In this document: positions 8,069 to 17,045 of the stretch, one piece after another
How the letters are laid out: every line of letters begins with the position of its first letter
Numbering within the stretch: position 1 is the stretch's first letter
Assembly (NCBI GenBank): GCA_035560815.1
Contig: DATMYR010000069.1
Span: 1-64,000 of the forward strand
Origin: UBA5314 sp035560815
GTDB lineage: Bacteria; Bacillota; Syntrophomonadia; Syntrophomonadales; Syntrophomonadaceae
Direction of reading: 5' to 3'
DNA length: 64,000 nucleotides
Notes under the pieces: model-generated
Seen by the model: only the letters and a program-made list of their open reading frames with translations
Database searches by the model: none
Told to the model about the DNA's origin: nothing
Made by a program: the position numbers and the translations under genes

Positions 8069-9358
8069 TTATGTCTGGACCGATGGACAGTCTCCCTCAC
8101 GTTCCAAATCTCGTCTTCGATAAGCGCTCATCACTAAACCAAGCAAGAGCATTTGAGAAATGAATAAAGTTCCCCCATAGCTTATAAAGGGCAAAGGGAT
8201 GTCGATAATAGGCAGTAATCCAAAAGTCATAAGCAAATTCCAGGCAAACTCCATCATAATCATCACGGCTGAACCTAAAGACAGAAGCCGGCCGTAATAG
8301 TCTTTTATAGTATAAGCGGCCTTGAAGAGCCGAATGATCAAGAGAAAGACCAAGCCTAGCACCAGCACGCCCAATAGCCAGCCAAATGCATTGACCAAAT
8401 AGGCAAAAATAAAATCAGTGTGAAAGTTGGGAATGCGGTCCAGGGGGATGGCGCCCTGTCCATGCAACTTTGCATGGTATAAAGCATTGTGCAACTGTAT
8501 ATTATTATAGCCCATGCCTTTGGGATTCGACCAAGGGTGGAGAAAAACCGTTAGTCGTTCCCACTGGTAAGACTTGTTGAAAAACATCATAGTAATGAAT
8601 GGGACGACCACAGCCAGGCCCAGAGTCTGTTTCCAGTTGGCTCCCGAGAAGCGGACCAGCGTGAGGAATCCTCCGACAAATAGTATGATCGAGGGAAAGG
8701 ACGGGTTCAAACAATAAAATAGAATTGGGATCAGCAGCAACCCTAGCGCTTTTCCCCATTCCCGTGCCTTCCATCGCCAACTCGGTCGGCTGAAAATACC
8801 GGCCACGGAGACCAGCAGCAAAAAAGGTGTTGCTGGAATAAAATTTACGGGGACGAAAGTAATTATAATCCCATAGCCCCTTCCTTGAGGATGGGTAAAC
8901 AAGGACAGGAAGAGCAAGGCGATTGCTGCCGCATATAACTTCCCTGAAGCCCTGCGCAAATGGGCATAATCCCAAAAGGACAGACTTAGCAGCATCAATG
9001 CCCCAACGGCAGTGGAAACCAGGCTGGTCGAGAGGTACGGCTGGTCGCTTCGCAGCAATCCATGGGACTGAATGCTGTAGAGGGTAAATAAACCCAGGGC
9101 GGTAAAGATTCCGCTGATCAATATGAGGCTCCATTCAAAGCGGGGACGATGGGCTTGGTCAAGTTCCTGCCCTAGCTGCTGGGCTGGCCCCATGCGCCGC
9201 AGGGCCTCTTCCTCGGCCTCCTGCTGCCCTTTTCCCTTCTGTAGACTCTCTTCAATGATCTCATCAAGGTGGCTCTCCAGTTCTTTGCGCACCTGGGGTC
9301 GAATTTCCCGGAAGCGAATCAGTGAACATACCTGGTCCAGGTATTCCTGGAGATTCAT
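8069..9358 (-). CDS. FtsW/RodA/SpoVE-family glycosyltransferase with N-terminal HAAS domain
   Basis: 429 residues from the ATG at 9358 (GGAGGTGGGC upstream). Residues 1-75 form a helical HAAS/DUF1700-type domain (LDQVCSLIRFREIRPQVRKELESHLDEI). The rest is a ~10-helix SEDS protein with the signature segments HTDFIFAYLVNAFGWLLG and PLPFISYGGT. SEDS proteins polymerise lipid II into peptidoglycan in division, elongation or sporulation. The start overlaps the PadR stop by 4 bases; PadR-HAAS gene pairs are a recurring Firmicute arrangement in which the HAAS protein is controlled by the PadR. The SEDS catalytic Asp region is not obvious by eye, and no partner PBP is adjacent. Confidence 0.85.
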   Translation of the reverse strand: MNLQEYLDQVCSLIRFREIRPQVRKELESHLDEIIEESLQKGKGQQEAEEEALRRMGPAQQLGQELDQAHRPRFEWSLILISGIFTALGLFTLYSIQSHGLLRSDQPYLSTSLVSTAVGALMLLSLSFWDYAHLRRASGKLYAAAIALLFLSLFTHPQGRGYGIIITFVPVNFIPATPFLLLVSVAGIFSRPSWRWKAREWGKALGLLLIPILFYCLNPSFPSIILFVGGFLTLVRFSGANWKQTLGLAVVVPFITMMFFNKSYQWERLTVFLHPWSNPKGMGYNNIQLHNALYHAKLHGQGAIPLDRIPNFHTDFIFAYLVNAFGWLLGVLVLGLVFLLIIRLFKAAYTIKDYYGRLLSLGSAVMIMMEFAWNLLMTFGLLPIIDIPLPFISYGGTLFISQMLLLGLVMSAYRRRDLEREGDCPSVQT

Positions 9359-9696
9359 ATGCCCACCTCCCCAACGGTGATAACCCGATCCACAGCGGAA
9401 CGAAACATATTCCATTCTTCTTTGCGAATTTTCTGGTATTCAATGCCTTGAGTGGTAATCTCATAGTATTTGCGCTGCCGGCTGCCGGGGGCGCCTGACC
9501 AGTAAGAGTGCAGCAAACCCTGTTGTTCCAGCGTGTGAAGAATCGGGTAAAGCGTGCCTTCTTTAAAAGTAAAGACTCCCTGGGATCGTTCTTCCAGGAT
9601 TTTAATCATTTCGTAGCCGTACATAGGCTGCTTTTCAAGAAGGCTGAGCACTAGCACAGCGGTGCTGCCTTTCAGCAATTCCTTATTAACCTTCAT
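9355..9696 (-). CDS. PadR-family regulator (short, PadR-s1 type)
   Basis: 113 residues; the start at 9696 is chosen for GAAGGAGGG 7 bases upstream. The protein is a single PadR winged helix (MKVNKELLKGSTAVLVLSLL ... MYGYEMIKILEER ... GTLYPILHTLEQQGLL ... RKYYEITTQG) with a short C-terminal helix for dimerisation, the LmrR/PadR-s2-sized class. It overlaps the HAAS-FtsW start by 4 bases and probably represses both genes until a signal is bound. A palindrome, CTATGCATAG, lies ~30 bases upstream. Confidence 0.92.
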   Translation of the reverse strand: MKVNKELLKGSTAVLVLSLLEKQPMYGYEMIKILEERSQGVFTFKEGTLYPILHTLEQQGLLHSYWSGAPGSRQRKYYEITTQGIEYQKIRKEEWNMFRSAVDRVITVGEVGI

Positions 9697-9717
9697 CGTA
9701 GCCCTCCTTCGATGCCA

Positions 9718-9752
9718 AGTTATGCTATGCATAGTAATTCTATGTAATAATA
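9718..9752 (-). promoter_or_regulatory. Putative promoter/operator of the PadR-FtsW operon
   Basis: The palindrome CTATGCATAG (9725-9734) is followed by a partial second copy (CTATGT at 9740-9745), giving nested AT-rich dyads directly upstream of the PadR start. Position and symmetry suggest the PadR operator; no binding data can be inferred from sequence alone. Confidence 0.45.
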
Positions 9753-9927
9753 TGAACCAGCACTTTGGCAATGTCAAGGGGTTTATTCCACAAAGCGGAA
9801 AATATGGGGCTCCATGTTCCTTTCCATGGGGTTACTACTGTTTAATGATGGGCCTGGTAGTATCACAAAATGCCAGATATACATCGCTATGTTATTATAA
9901 TAAATAATTCCATATCAGGAGGTATTT

Positions 9928-10863
9928 ATGAAAAAGGCTTTAATTGTTATCATAATAATTTTGGTACTTCCCTCGGCTGTATTTGCTGCATCCCAGGAAC
10001 AGAATTATGTTCCTGCAAATGTTGCCGTATTCGTAAACGGCGAGCAAACTATTTTTTCTGAAGAGCCCATAATTGTTAATCATTCAGTACTATTGCCATT
10101 GCGAGAAATAGCCGAGTCCCTTGGAGCAACTGTAAAATGGCAACAGAATCCAGACCATGTAGCTCTTAAAAAAGATAATAAGGAATTAATCGTATTGCTG
10201 GAGTCCAAAGAAGTACTCATAGGCAGGCAACTTTTTATGATGGAGCAAATTCCAATCATTGTAGATGGTCGTACTATGGTATCTTTTCGCTTTATAAGCG
10301 AAGCCATGGGGGCTAATCTTACCTGGGATGAAAAAAACAGAACAGTCAACATAGTAGATAATGGGAACTTTGCTAAGCTCCCACAAGCAACGAGCGATAA
10401 CAGTGCAAATGCCGATAAGTATTATAAACTGTATGATATTTTAATTGGTGGTGGTGATGGACCTGAATACGAAGAAGCCAAGCACTATGTTTTAAAGCAA
10501 GGACTTCTAAATGAAGTAAAAGATATTCAAAGAATATATGATGAAGTAGACGGCAACATAACTATGGTTTCAGGCATCGACGAAGATGGACAAGAAATGT
10601 ACATCTGGCTAAGCAAAGATCAGTATGTCGGGGATATTTCCATAGAAGGAGCCGCATTAAGATATTCGGGAATATCGCAAGAAAAGGTAATATCTATACT
10701 TCAGGAAAAAGGTATAAATGAAGCAAGCATAAGAAAGCTCTATATTGCTCCCTATGGCAAAGAACATATTCTCTGGTTTGTATTTGCTGAACAAGGTGGT
10801 AAACGGTATTATTATTACTTAGATTTCATTACTGGTAGTGTATTTACCGAGAGTATTCAATAA
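9928..10863 (+). CDS. Secreted copper-amine-oxidase N-terminal-like ('stalk') domain protein
   Basis: 311 residues with a clear Sec signal peptide (MKKALIVIIIILVLPSAVFA|AS). Residues ~30-150 hold the stalk domain found in many Firmicute surface proteins: VFVNGEQTIFSEEPIIVNHSVLLPLREIAESLGATVKW ... VDGRTMVSFRFISEAMGANLTWDEKNRTVNI. Residues 150-311 form an unassigned mixed alpha/beta region. Enzymatic amine-oxidase residues are absent; the domain is thought to be a cell-wall or polymer-binding module. Start supported by CAGGAGG. The gene is monocistronic, with Tex starting 156 bases later. Confidence 0.85.
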   Translation: MKKALIVIIIILVLPSAVFAASQEQNYVPANVAVFVNGEQTIFSEEPIIVNHSVLLPLREIAESLGATVKWQQNPDHVALKKDNKELIVLLESKEVLIGRQLFMMEQIPIIVDGRTMVSFRFISEAMGANLTWDEKNRTVNIVDNGNFAKLPQATSDNSANADKYYKLYDILIGGGDGPEYEEAKHYVLKQGLLNEVKDIQRIYDEVDGNITMVSGIDEDGQEMYIWLSKDQYVGDISIEGAALRYSGISQEKVISILQEKGINEASIRKLYIAPYGKEHILWFVFAEQGGKRYYYYLDFITGSVFTESIQ

Positions 10864-11019
10864 CGGTGTGATATTGAGACCGGCAGAGCAATGGGACGGC
10901 CGATTGGATATTTGGAAAGCAGGGTGGAGGAGAGCCATGCTTCGAGTCTGCCTACCAAATTTAGATTAAGGGACTTACTATGGTACATTACTAAGATATA
11001 TTTTAAAGGAGTCGTGTTC

Positions 11020-13152
11020 GTGGATCAGATTTTTGCTCGAATCGTTGAAGAAAGTAAGATATCGCTACGCCAGGTCAAGGCCGTAGCCCAGCTCCTGGAT
11101 GACAGCAACACCGTGCCTTTTATCGCCCGCTACCGCAAAGAGGCCACTGGTGGATTGGACGAAAACGAAATCCGCATGGTGGAAGACCGGTTGAAATTCC
11201 ACCGCAGTCTGGAACAGCGCAAGGAAGAAGTTATCCGGCTCATTGACGAACAGGGGAAACTGACCGAGGAATTGGCCCAGCAAATACGCCAGGCGGATAA
11301 ATTGGTGCAGATCGAAGACCTGTATCTTCCCTATCGGCAAAAACGAAAAACCCGGGCATCAACCGCTCGGGAAAAAGGGCTGCAGCCCCTGGCCGAGTAT
11401 TTGCTGAGCTTTCCCGCTGAGGGAAGTGTGGAGACTGAAGCGGAGAAATATCTATCTGATCAGGTGTCTTCCGTGCAGGCCGCCCTCCAGGGAGCCAAGG
11501 ATATCATTGCTGAAATGGTGTCCGAGGAGGCTCCAGCTCGGGGATGGATCCGGGAGCACACCCGGAAATTCGGTATTCTCGTGGTAGCCGCCAAAGACCC
11601 GGATACAGACTCTCCCTACCGGATGTATTATGCCTATCAAGAACCGGTCAGCAAGATCCCGCCCCATCGAATTCTGGCCATTAACCGGGGCGAGCGCGAA
11701 GAAATTCTCAAAGTAAGCCTGACTGTGGAACTTGAAAGAATTATTGATTCTTTGAATCGCCGTTTTGTAAAAAATGGACCCGCCGGAACTTATGTAACCG
11801 AGGCAGTTCAGGATGCCTACATGCGGTTGATAAAACCCTCCGTAGAGAGGGACCTGCGCAACGAGTTGAGTGAAAAGGCTGAACAGCATGCCATTACGAT
11901 CTTTGCTAAAAACCTGCACAGTCTTCTCCTGCAGCCGCCGGTCAAAGGGCAGATCATTCTGGGATTGGATCCCGCCTACCGCACCGGCTGCAAATGGACG
12001 GTGGTGGATGAAACCGGAAAGATGTTGGAGGTGGGCGTGGTTTATCCTACACCTCCCCAGAAGAAGGTTGCTGAGGCTGAGGCAGTTCTTTCCCAACGAG
12101 TCAAAAAGTACGGAGTTACCGCTATTGCCATCGGCAACGGCACAGCTTCCCGGGAGACTGAGCAATTTGCCGCTCAGATGATCAAGAACCGGGAATTGCA
12201 GATTCCTTATACCATCGTAAGCGAAGCCGGCGCCAGCGTTTACTCGGCATCCAAGGTTGCCGCTCAGGAGTATCCCGATTTGGATGTATCGGAACGCAGC
12301 GCCATTTCCATTGCTCGGCGGCTGCAGGACCCGCTGTCGGAACTGGTTAAGATAGAACCCCGAGCTATCGGCGTTGGTCAATATCAGCACGATCTGCCTC
12401 CCAAAGAGCTGGACGGCAGCCTCACAGCGGTGGTAGAGTCGGCGGTCAACCGGGTGGGAGTTGAGTTGAACACCGCCTCGGCTTCATTGCTTTCCTATGT
12501 TTCAGGATTATCAGCCGCAGTGGCTACCAATATCGTGCAGTATCGTGATGCCAACGGCAGATTTATGAACCGGAAACAGCTGCTCAAGGTTGCCAAGTTG
12601 GGGCCTAAATCCTTTCAACAGGCAGCGGGATTCCTGCGTATCTATGAGGGAAGTCATCCCCTGGACGGGACAGCCATCCATCCCGAATCCTATGACTTGG
12701 CTATGCAGGTCCTGACTCAGGCCGGAGCCGGCCTGGAGGAGATCGGCACTCCATCGCTGGCTGCTAAATTGCAGAGTCTGAATATACATACTTTGGCTCG
12801 GATGCTGGGTGCCGGGGAGCCCACCCTGAAAGATGTCATTGACTGCCTGCTTAAGCCCCACCGCGATCCGCGCGAGGACCTGCCGCCTCCGGTGTTTCGC
12901 ACCGATGTTCTCAGCATCGAAGACCTGGCTCCGGGGATGACATTGACCGGTACAGTGAGAAACGTGGTGGACTTCGGAGCTTTTGTGGATATCGGAATAA
13001 AGAACGACGGGCTGGTCCACCTGTCCCAATTGGCAGATCGATTTGTCCGTCATCCCATGGAAGTAGTGGCTGTGGGAGACGTGGTATCCGTACGGGTGCT
13101 GTCCCTAGACCGGGAGCGGGGCAAGGTGGCCCTGACCATGAAATCGCTTTAA
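11020..13152 (+). CDS. tex: Tex-family S1 RNA-binding transcription accessory protein
   Basis: 710 residues from GTG 11020 (AAAGGAG, 8-base spacing); an ATG at 10891 in frame lacks a ribosome site and would add 43 atypical residues. The order is Tex N-terminal helical region (~1-190), YqgF-like RNase H fold (~320-450, ILGLDPAYRTGCKW), helix-hairpin-helix (~490-560, SASLLSYVSGL ... FMNRKQLLKVAKLG) and a C-terminal S1 domain (~640-710, GMTLTGTVRNVVDFGAFVDIG). Tex binds RNA and associates with the transcription and ribosome machinery. The length is normal for the family. A decayed copy of the S1 part lies at 17046-17193. Confidence 0.95.
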   Translation: MDQIFARIVEESKISLRQVKAVAQLLDDSNTVPFIARYRKEATGGLDENEIRMVEDRLKFHRSLEQRKEEVIRLIDEQGKLTEELAQQIRQADKLVQIEDLYLPYRQKRKTRASTAREKGLQPLAEYLLSFPAEGSVETEAEKYLSDQVSSVQAALQGAKDIIAEMVSEEAPARGWIREHTRKFGILVVAAKDPDTDSPYRMYYAYQEPVSKIPPHRILAINRGEREEILKVSLTVELERIIDSLNRRFVKNGPAGTYVTEAVQDAYMRLIKPSVERDLRNELSEKAEQHAITIFAKNLHSLLLQPPVKGQIILGLDPAYRTGCKWTVVDETGKMLEVGVVYPTPPQKKVAEAEAVLSQRVKKYGVTAIAIGNGTASRETEQFAAQMIKNRELQIPYTIVSEAGASVYSASKVAAQEYPDLDVSERSAISIARRLQDPLSELVKIEPRAIGVGQYQHDLPPKELDGSLTAVVESAVNRVGVELNTASASLLSYVSGLSAAVATNIVQYRDANGRFMNRKQLLKVAKLGPKSFQQAAGFLRIYEGSHPLDGTAIHPESYDLAMQVLTQAGAGLEEIGTPSLAAKLQSLNIHTLARMLGAGEPTLKDVIDCLLKPHRDPREDLPPPVFRTDVLSIEDLAPGMTLTGTVRNVVDFGAFVDIGIKNDGLVHLSQLADRFVRHPMEVVAVGDVVSVRVLSLDRERGKVALTMKSL

Positions 13153-13211
13153 TAGTCTCCTGTTGATTTGCTTAGAGCACGGAAATGAATCCCTTATTAT
13201 AATCCTTCAGG

Positions 13212-13217
13212 TATAAT
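13212..13217 (+). promoter_or_regulatory. Putative -10 element
   Basis: TATAAT in the context CAGGTATAATATGG, ~50 bases upstream of the small membrane protein. No good -35 hexamer is visible at the expected distance. Confidence 0.35.
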
Positions 13218-13268
13218 ATGGTATGAGTGTTATATTTTATTTGGTTGAGGGATTCAGGAGGTTAAGCG

Positions 13269-13484
13269 ATGAACACATCTATCCAAGTGGAGCCTGGAGC
13301 TACCCCTGCGTTTGGGAACTTTTATGTGGTGTCATGGTCGTTGTTAAACCTGATATTAATCATCGCTATCGCGTTGAGTATAATCCGGTATTTTAAACAA
13401 AAGAAGGATTTTCGCAGACAGTTATTAAACAGGCTGGATACAATCATATCATTGATTCAACATCAGAAGACTGACAACGATTAA
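13269..13484 (+). CDS. Small single-pass membrane protein (DUF4083-like)
   Basis: 71 residues with a strong ribosome site (CAGGAGG, 7 bases). One transmembrane helix (residues ~20-42, WSLLNLILIIAIALSIIRYF) is followed by a basic, coiled-coil-prone tail (KQKKDFRRQLLNRLDTIISLIQHQK). This layout resembles small DUF4083-type proteins of sporulating Firmicutes, whose function is unknown. Monocistronic by spacing. Confidence 0.6.
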   Translation: MNTSIQVEPGATPAFGNFYVVSWSLLNLILIIAIALSIIRYFKQKKDFRRQLLNRLDTIISLIQHQKTDND

Positions 13485-13678
13485 ACTGTTATCGACGCAT
13501 TCAAAGGGAGAGTGGTACAGAGAGCTTCAGAGGCACCCCGAAACACCGAATAGATAATTAACACCTTTGGCATTGATCATGAATGCAAGAACATTTATAG
13601 GTCGAAAGTGAGAAGATTGCGTGCCAAAGCGTTTTCATTTATACTGCAAGCAAGCTTAAACCAGCGAGGTAGTTGCAT

Positions 13679-13936
13679 ATGACGAATCTATCGGATACCG
13701 ACCCTGCCGCCCAGTCCTTTTTAATTGATGGATACCGCCTAATGCCTCCGGCAGCCAGATTAAGGCTGGCTTTGGAGATGTCCCAAACCGTTATCGAATT
13801 GGCTAAGGCCGGTATTCTAAAGCGTTATCCTGCTATTTCTCAATCCGAAATGGGAAAACGCCTGGGTGCCATCTTATGGGGTCGAGAACTTTCAATCAAA
13901 GTCAATCACTGGGATCCGGAGAAAGAGGGGTATTGA
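13679..13936 (+). CDS. Small partner protein of nucleotidyltransferase module
   Basis: 85 residues from the ATG at 13679 (GCGAGGT 9 bases upstream). The protein is helical and polar (MPPAARLRLALEMSQTVIELAKAG ... SQSEMGKRLGAILWGRELSIKV) with no named domain I can identify. The stop codon TGA shares its last base with the start ATG of the next gene (TGATG), a tight coupling typical of toxin-antitoxin-like or two-subunit modules. I infer that it is the partner, possibly the neutralising or targeting subunit, of the nucleotidyltransferase. Confidence 0.6.
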   Translation: MTNLSDTDPAAQSFLIDGYRLMPPAARLRLALEMSQTVIELAKAGILKRYPAISQSEMGKRLGAILWGRELSIKVNHWDPEKEGY

Positions 13937-14529
13937 TGCTTATTCCTTTTTCGGTCACTCTCAAAGTGATTAAAGTCCTCGAAGAATGTGATATTAACTA
14001 TTTTATTGGCGGTTCGCTCGGTAGTTCGCTTTATGGAATTCCAAGGGCCACTTTGGATGCAGACCTGGTTTCACAGCTCGATCGGTCCAAAGTGGAACAA
14101 CTGGTGGAGAAGTTGAAAGATGAATTTTATATCGATGCCGATATGATATATGATGCAATTCAACATGAGAGTTGCTTTAATGTAATTCATTTATCCACTA
14201 TGTTTAAGGTAGATATTTTCGTTTTAAAAAACGATCCTTACGCTAAAGAAGAATTTTCTCGGCGAAAGCCGGAAATCATTGCGGAAACCGGCCAAATTAT
14301 GCAAATAGCCACCCCGGAGGATATTATCCTTACCAAACTTTTATGGTATAAAGATGGTGGATGTGTTGCCAGTCGGCAATTTCTGGATGCTAAAGGAGTA
14401 CTGAAAGTGCAAAGGGAACGCCTTGATCACGATTACCTGAAGCATTGGGCCAAAACACTGGGGGTTGACGATTGGTTGGAAAAATTGTACCTGGATGTGC
14501 ATAAGAAATCAACTGAAGCCCCCTTTTAG
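13936..14529 (+). CDS. Pol-beta-superfamily nucleotidyltransferase-like protein
   Basis: 197 residues, starting at the TGATG overlap. The nucleotidyltransferase signature is intact: GGS at ~24 followed by 13 residues and DAD (GGSLGSSLYGIPRATLDADL), with a third acidic strand FKVDIFVLK around residue 95. This is the arrangement of DUF6036/AbiEii/MNT-type enzymes, which transfer nucleotides to proteins or tRNA and often belong to toxin-antitoxin or abortive-infection pairs. The partner is the coupled 85-residue gene. No phage-defence genes surround it, so the role is open. Confidence 0.75.
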   Translation: MLIPFSVTLKVIKVLEECDINYFIGGSLGSSLYGIPRATLDADLVSQLDRSKVEQLVEKLKDEFYIDADMIYDAIQHESCFNVIHLSTMFKVDIFVLKNDPYAKEEFSRRKPEIIAETGQIMQIATPEDIILTKLLWYKDGGCVASRQFLDAKGVLKVQRERLDHDYLKHWAKTLGVDDWLEKLYLDVHKKSTEAPF

Positions 14530-14542
14530 AAAAGGCGAAGCA

Positions 14543-15037
14543 ATGAATGAAAAATGTCAATACAGGATTGAAAAATTAGATGTCAGTGTCCGTGATTTTT
14601 TGGAGGATATGTTATATGAAGCTATATACGTAAAACCTTGTCAAGAAAAACTGCCCTGGAGTATAATACATACCCCGGAGTTAAAAAAGTACATTTCTGA
14701 ATGGTCTGACGACATGGATGTTGGACTAATAGCTATAGATATTAAGAATGGAAAGAAGATAGGAGCTGTCTGGCTCAAATTATTGAAAGATAGTAATAAA
14801 GGCTGGGGATATATTAGTGATACGATTCCGGAATTGAGCATGGCAATATTACCGGAATATCGCGGGATGGGAATCGGAACAATACTATTGGAAAAAATCA
14901 TAGAAGATAATCGGCAGAAATACCCGCAAATATCACTAAGTGTTGATCCACAGAATAAAGCGATGAAACTATACAAAAAATTCGGATTCAGGGAATGCGG
15001 AGTGGCCGGAACATCAGTTACGATGGTATTGGATTAA
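14543..15037 (+). CDS. GNAT-family N-acetyltransferase
   Basis: 164 residues from the ATG at 14543; the ribosome site (AAGGCGAAG) is weak. The acetyl-CoA-binding motif A is clear, LSMAILPEYRGMGIGTILLEKII (R/Q-x-x-G-x-G), followed by ISLSVDPQNKAMKLYKKFGF. Acceptor unknown. It starts 13 bases after the nucleotidyltransferase and could be cotranscribed with it. It is AT-rich compared with Tex, as is the whole 13.6-18.9 kb block. Confidence 0.85.
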   Translation: MNEKCQYRIEKLDVSVRDFLEDMLYEAIYVKPCQEKLPWSIIHTPELKKYISEWSDDMDVGLIAIDIKNGKKIGAVWLKLLKDSNKGWGYISDTIPELSMAILPEYRGMGIGTILLEKIIEDNRQKYPQISLSVDPQNKAMKLYKKFGFRECGVAGTSVTMVLD

Positions 15038-15068
15038 GGATCAAAAGTGTTCCGCTTGCCTATACTCA

Positions 15069-16394
15069 TCATTGAAACCCGATAATATTCCCATTAATAG
15101 TAACCTCTTTAACCTTTGCTACATCCAGTGGTGAATCGGCCAGATATTTTATGCTTATTCTACCGTTGTCGTGGAAGGAGTCTGACGATAAAATATTTTG
15201 TATGCTGCCGTCCGTCATAGTTACCGATACATTCATATGATTGGGGGATTTGTTTTCACCCTGAGCAAGGATGCCAATCCCCAGGGGAGAGAGCGAAACA
15301 CTAGTTATTTTTATATCGCCCAAATCAATATTGCAATCGGTGTGTTGGGGATTTTTAACTGCTTCAATCTTAAACGTAGTTTGCCATTTTCCTTGAACAT
15401 AATTGCCGTTAGTCACGAAATAACCCTTCATTTTCATAGTCCCGAGTTGTCCCGGATCGATGTCAAAGATGTTTTCTTCATATCCGTGCCCGTATATTGT
15501 CTTTCCTGATACATCCGTACCATAAGAAACGCCGCTGGGGTGAATGATTTTGCCGGAAGCATCTATTAAATATACCTCCCCGTGGTCATCGATACCGTTT
15601 CCAGTCCACTTGATTTGAACATGGAGCAGGCCTTCGACGATGCCGATATTGGATATCCGGGCAAACGCTACGTCCGGTAAGCTTATATTTTTCTCATCGG
15701 GTTTCAGAATCTGAATGGTGCCTCTCTCCCGTAGCTTTTCAAACATTTCACCTCCACCACCCGGGATATTATTCATATTCAGTGGAGTAGTGGCCGGATT
15801 TCTCTCAATTCCGTTCAGGTCAATGCCGGGATCAACTTCATTATACTCATGCTTACCGCTTAAAAAGGAAGTAACTCTAACGGTTACCTTTTTGCCGTTT
15901 AGCCGGCTGTTTCCATTGGCCAGCAGGCGAATGGTGGCAGTTTTTGTCTTCTCATCATAGGCCACCACTTGACTTGTAAAGCTGTTCGCTCCGGTAATGT
16001 TGTAATCGTAAATACTCAAGCTCTGATCCACCCGGTTGTTGGTCAGATCTTGCATTGTCACATAGGCCACTGCAGTCTCATCATCATTCATAGCAGCGAC
16101 GACTTCCATTTTAATCCCGTTGCTCTCCGAAACAAGATTTACTGGCTGGAGAATCTGGGCTGTTTCCGAACCGACTAGAGATAATAAGTTGGTGAAGCTT
16201 GAGATCGTTGCTGCCATAACGGGAATAGACAGCATTATTCCGAGACAGATTGCTGCAGCGATTGTCAAAGGCCTTTTTGTCTTTTGGGGATGGTTGACTT
16301 TATCCAATACTCTATATTCGAATCCGTTATTCAACTGCAAGTTAGAAAGCCGTGCATTAATCAATTTCTGGAGGTTATTTTGTTTAATCATCAT
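15069..16394 (-). CDS. DUF4179 membrane protein, probable ECF anti-sigma factor
   Basis: 441 residues (a second ATG at 16391 is equally possible). A short cytoplasmic N-terminus (~40 residues) is followed by one membrane helix (PLTIAAAICLGIMLSIPVMAA) and a ~380-residue extracytoplasmic part with DUF4179-type features (SNGIKMEVVAAMNDDETAVAYVTMQDL). Such proteins sit next to ECF sigma genes and hold the sigma factor at the membrane. The gene overlaps the ECF sigma by 11 bases, showing translational coupling. No zinc-finger anti-sigma motif is present, in keeping with the DUF4179 class. Confidence 0.8.
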   Translation of the reverse strand: MMIKQNNLQKLINARLSNLQLNNGFEYRVLDKVNHPQKTKRPLTIAAAICLGIMLSIPVMAATISSFTNLLSLVGSETAQILQPVNLVSESNGIKMEVVAAMNDDETAVAYVTMQDLTNNRVDQSLSIYDYNITGANSFTSQVVAYDEKTKTATIRLLANGNSRLNGKKVTVRVTSFLSGKHEYNEVDPGIDLNGIERNPATTPLNMNNIPGGGGEMFEKLRERGTIQILKPDEKNISLPDVAFARISNIGIVEGLLHVQIKWTGNGIDDHGEVYLIDASGKIIHPSGVSYGTDVSGKTIYGHGYEENIFDIDPGQLGTMKMKGYFVTNGNYVQGKWQTTFKIEAVKNPQHTDCNIDLGDIKITSVSLSPLGIGILAQGENKSPNHMNVSVTMTDGSIQNILSSDSFHDNGRISIKYLADSPLDVAKVKEVTINGNIIGFQ

Positions 16395-16890
16395 AATACC
16401 AACCTTTCAATTTTACCTTCAGCCGTTCCCTGGCTCGTTTTAACCGAATTGAAACAGTTGATTGCGGAATCTTTAGGGTTTGAGAGATTTCCTGAATACT
16501 CATGTCTTGATAATAAAACAGGAGGATGACTTCTTTGTATTTTCTCGATAACTGCATAATTTCTAATAAAAGAGTGTCATCTGCCATGACTTCCGAATTT
16601 GTATCGACCGGAATACGATTTAAAGCTTCAGATGCGTCCACGCGCTTCCACCATGAGTTGCGCTGATAGTTTTTACATACATTGATCGCAATTCGCATAA
16701 TCCAGGTTTTCAGTTCTGAATCTCCTTTGAACTGCGAATAGCTTTTATAGATCTTGATAAATGTATCCTGAACAGCATCCTCGGCTAAATGAATGTCTTT
16801 TAAATAGAGAAAGCACATTCTGAATAACGAGTTGCCGTACTCGGCTACCAGGCTATTTATATCCAAGGCTGCACTTCTATTTGGAACCAA
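16384..16890 (-). CDS. ECF-type RNA polymerase sigma factor
   Basis: 168 residues starting with TTG at 16890, decided by AAGGAGAT 9-10 bases upstream. Region 2 is visible as LVAEYGNSLFRMCFLYLKDIHLAEDAVQDTFIKIYKSY and region 4 as LSRKYKEVILLFYYQDMSIQEISQTLKIPQSTVSIRLKRARERLK. It is of the SigV/SigW-like size and should redirect transcription in response to an envelope signal relayed by the DUF4179 partner. Target promoters cannot be named, but autoregulation is usual in the family. Confidence 0.93.
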   Translation of the reverse strand: MVPNRSAALDINSLVAEYGNSLFRMCFLYLKDIHLAEDAVQDTFIKIYKSYSQFKGDSELKTWIMRIAINVCKNYQRNSWWKRVDASEALNRIPVDTNSEVMADDTLLLEIMQLSRKYKEVILLFYYQDMSIQEISQTLKIPQSTVSIRLKRARERLKVKLKGWYYDD

Positions 16891-17045
16891 AATAGGAAAT
16901 CTCCTTCCTTTTAATCATTAGACACCAGAGAAGCAGAAAAACTTTCATTAAAATGGATAGGGATAGAGAGCCGCCTTTCTCCCACCAGGTTGTTTGCAGC
17001 TTTAAATAACAGCGAAGAATGTTCACCAGGTTAGTTCTATACAGA

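Noticed and set aside
7717..8163. 148-codon plus-strand reading frame between MerR and FtsW
   Set aside because: No ribosome site, no domain, atypical composition and its 3' part is antisense to FtsW.
8505..9134. 209-codon minus-strand frame overlapping FtsW
   Set aside because: Out-of-frame shadow on the same strand as a well-supported membrane enzyme.
10891..11019. N-terminal extension of Tex from ATG 10891
   Set aside because: No ribosome site; the GTG at 11020 has ideal spacing and matches the family start.
11452..12390. 312-codon minus-strand frame inside tex
   Set aside because: Shadow of the tex reading frame; tex has full domain support.
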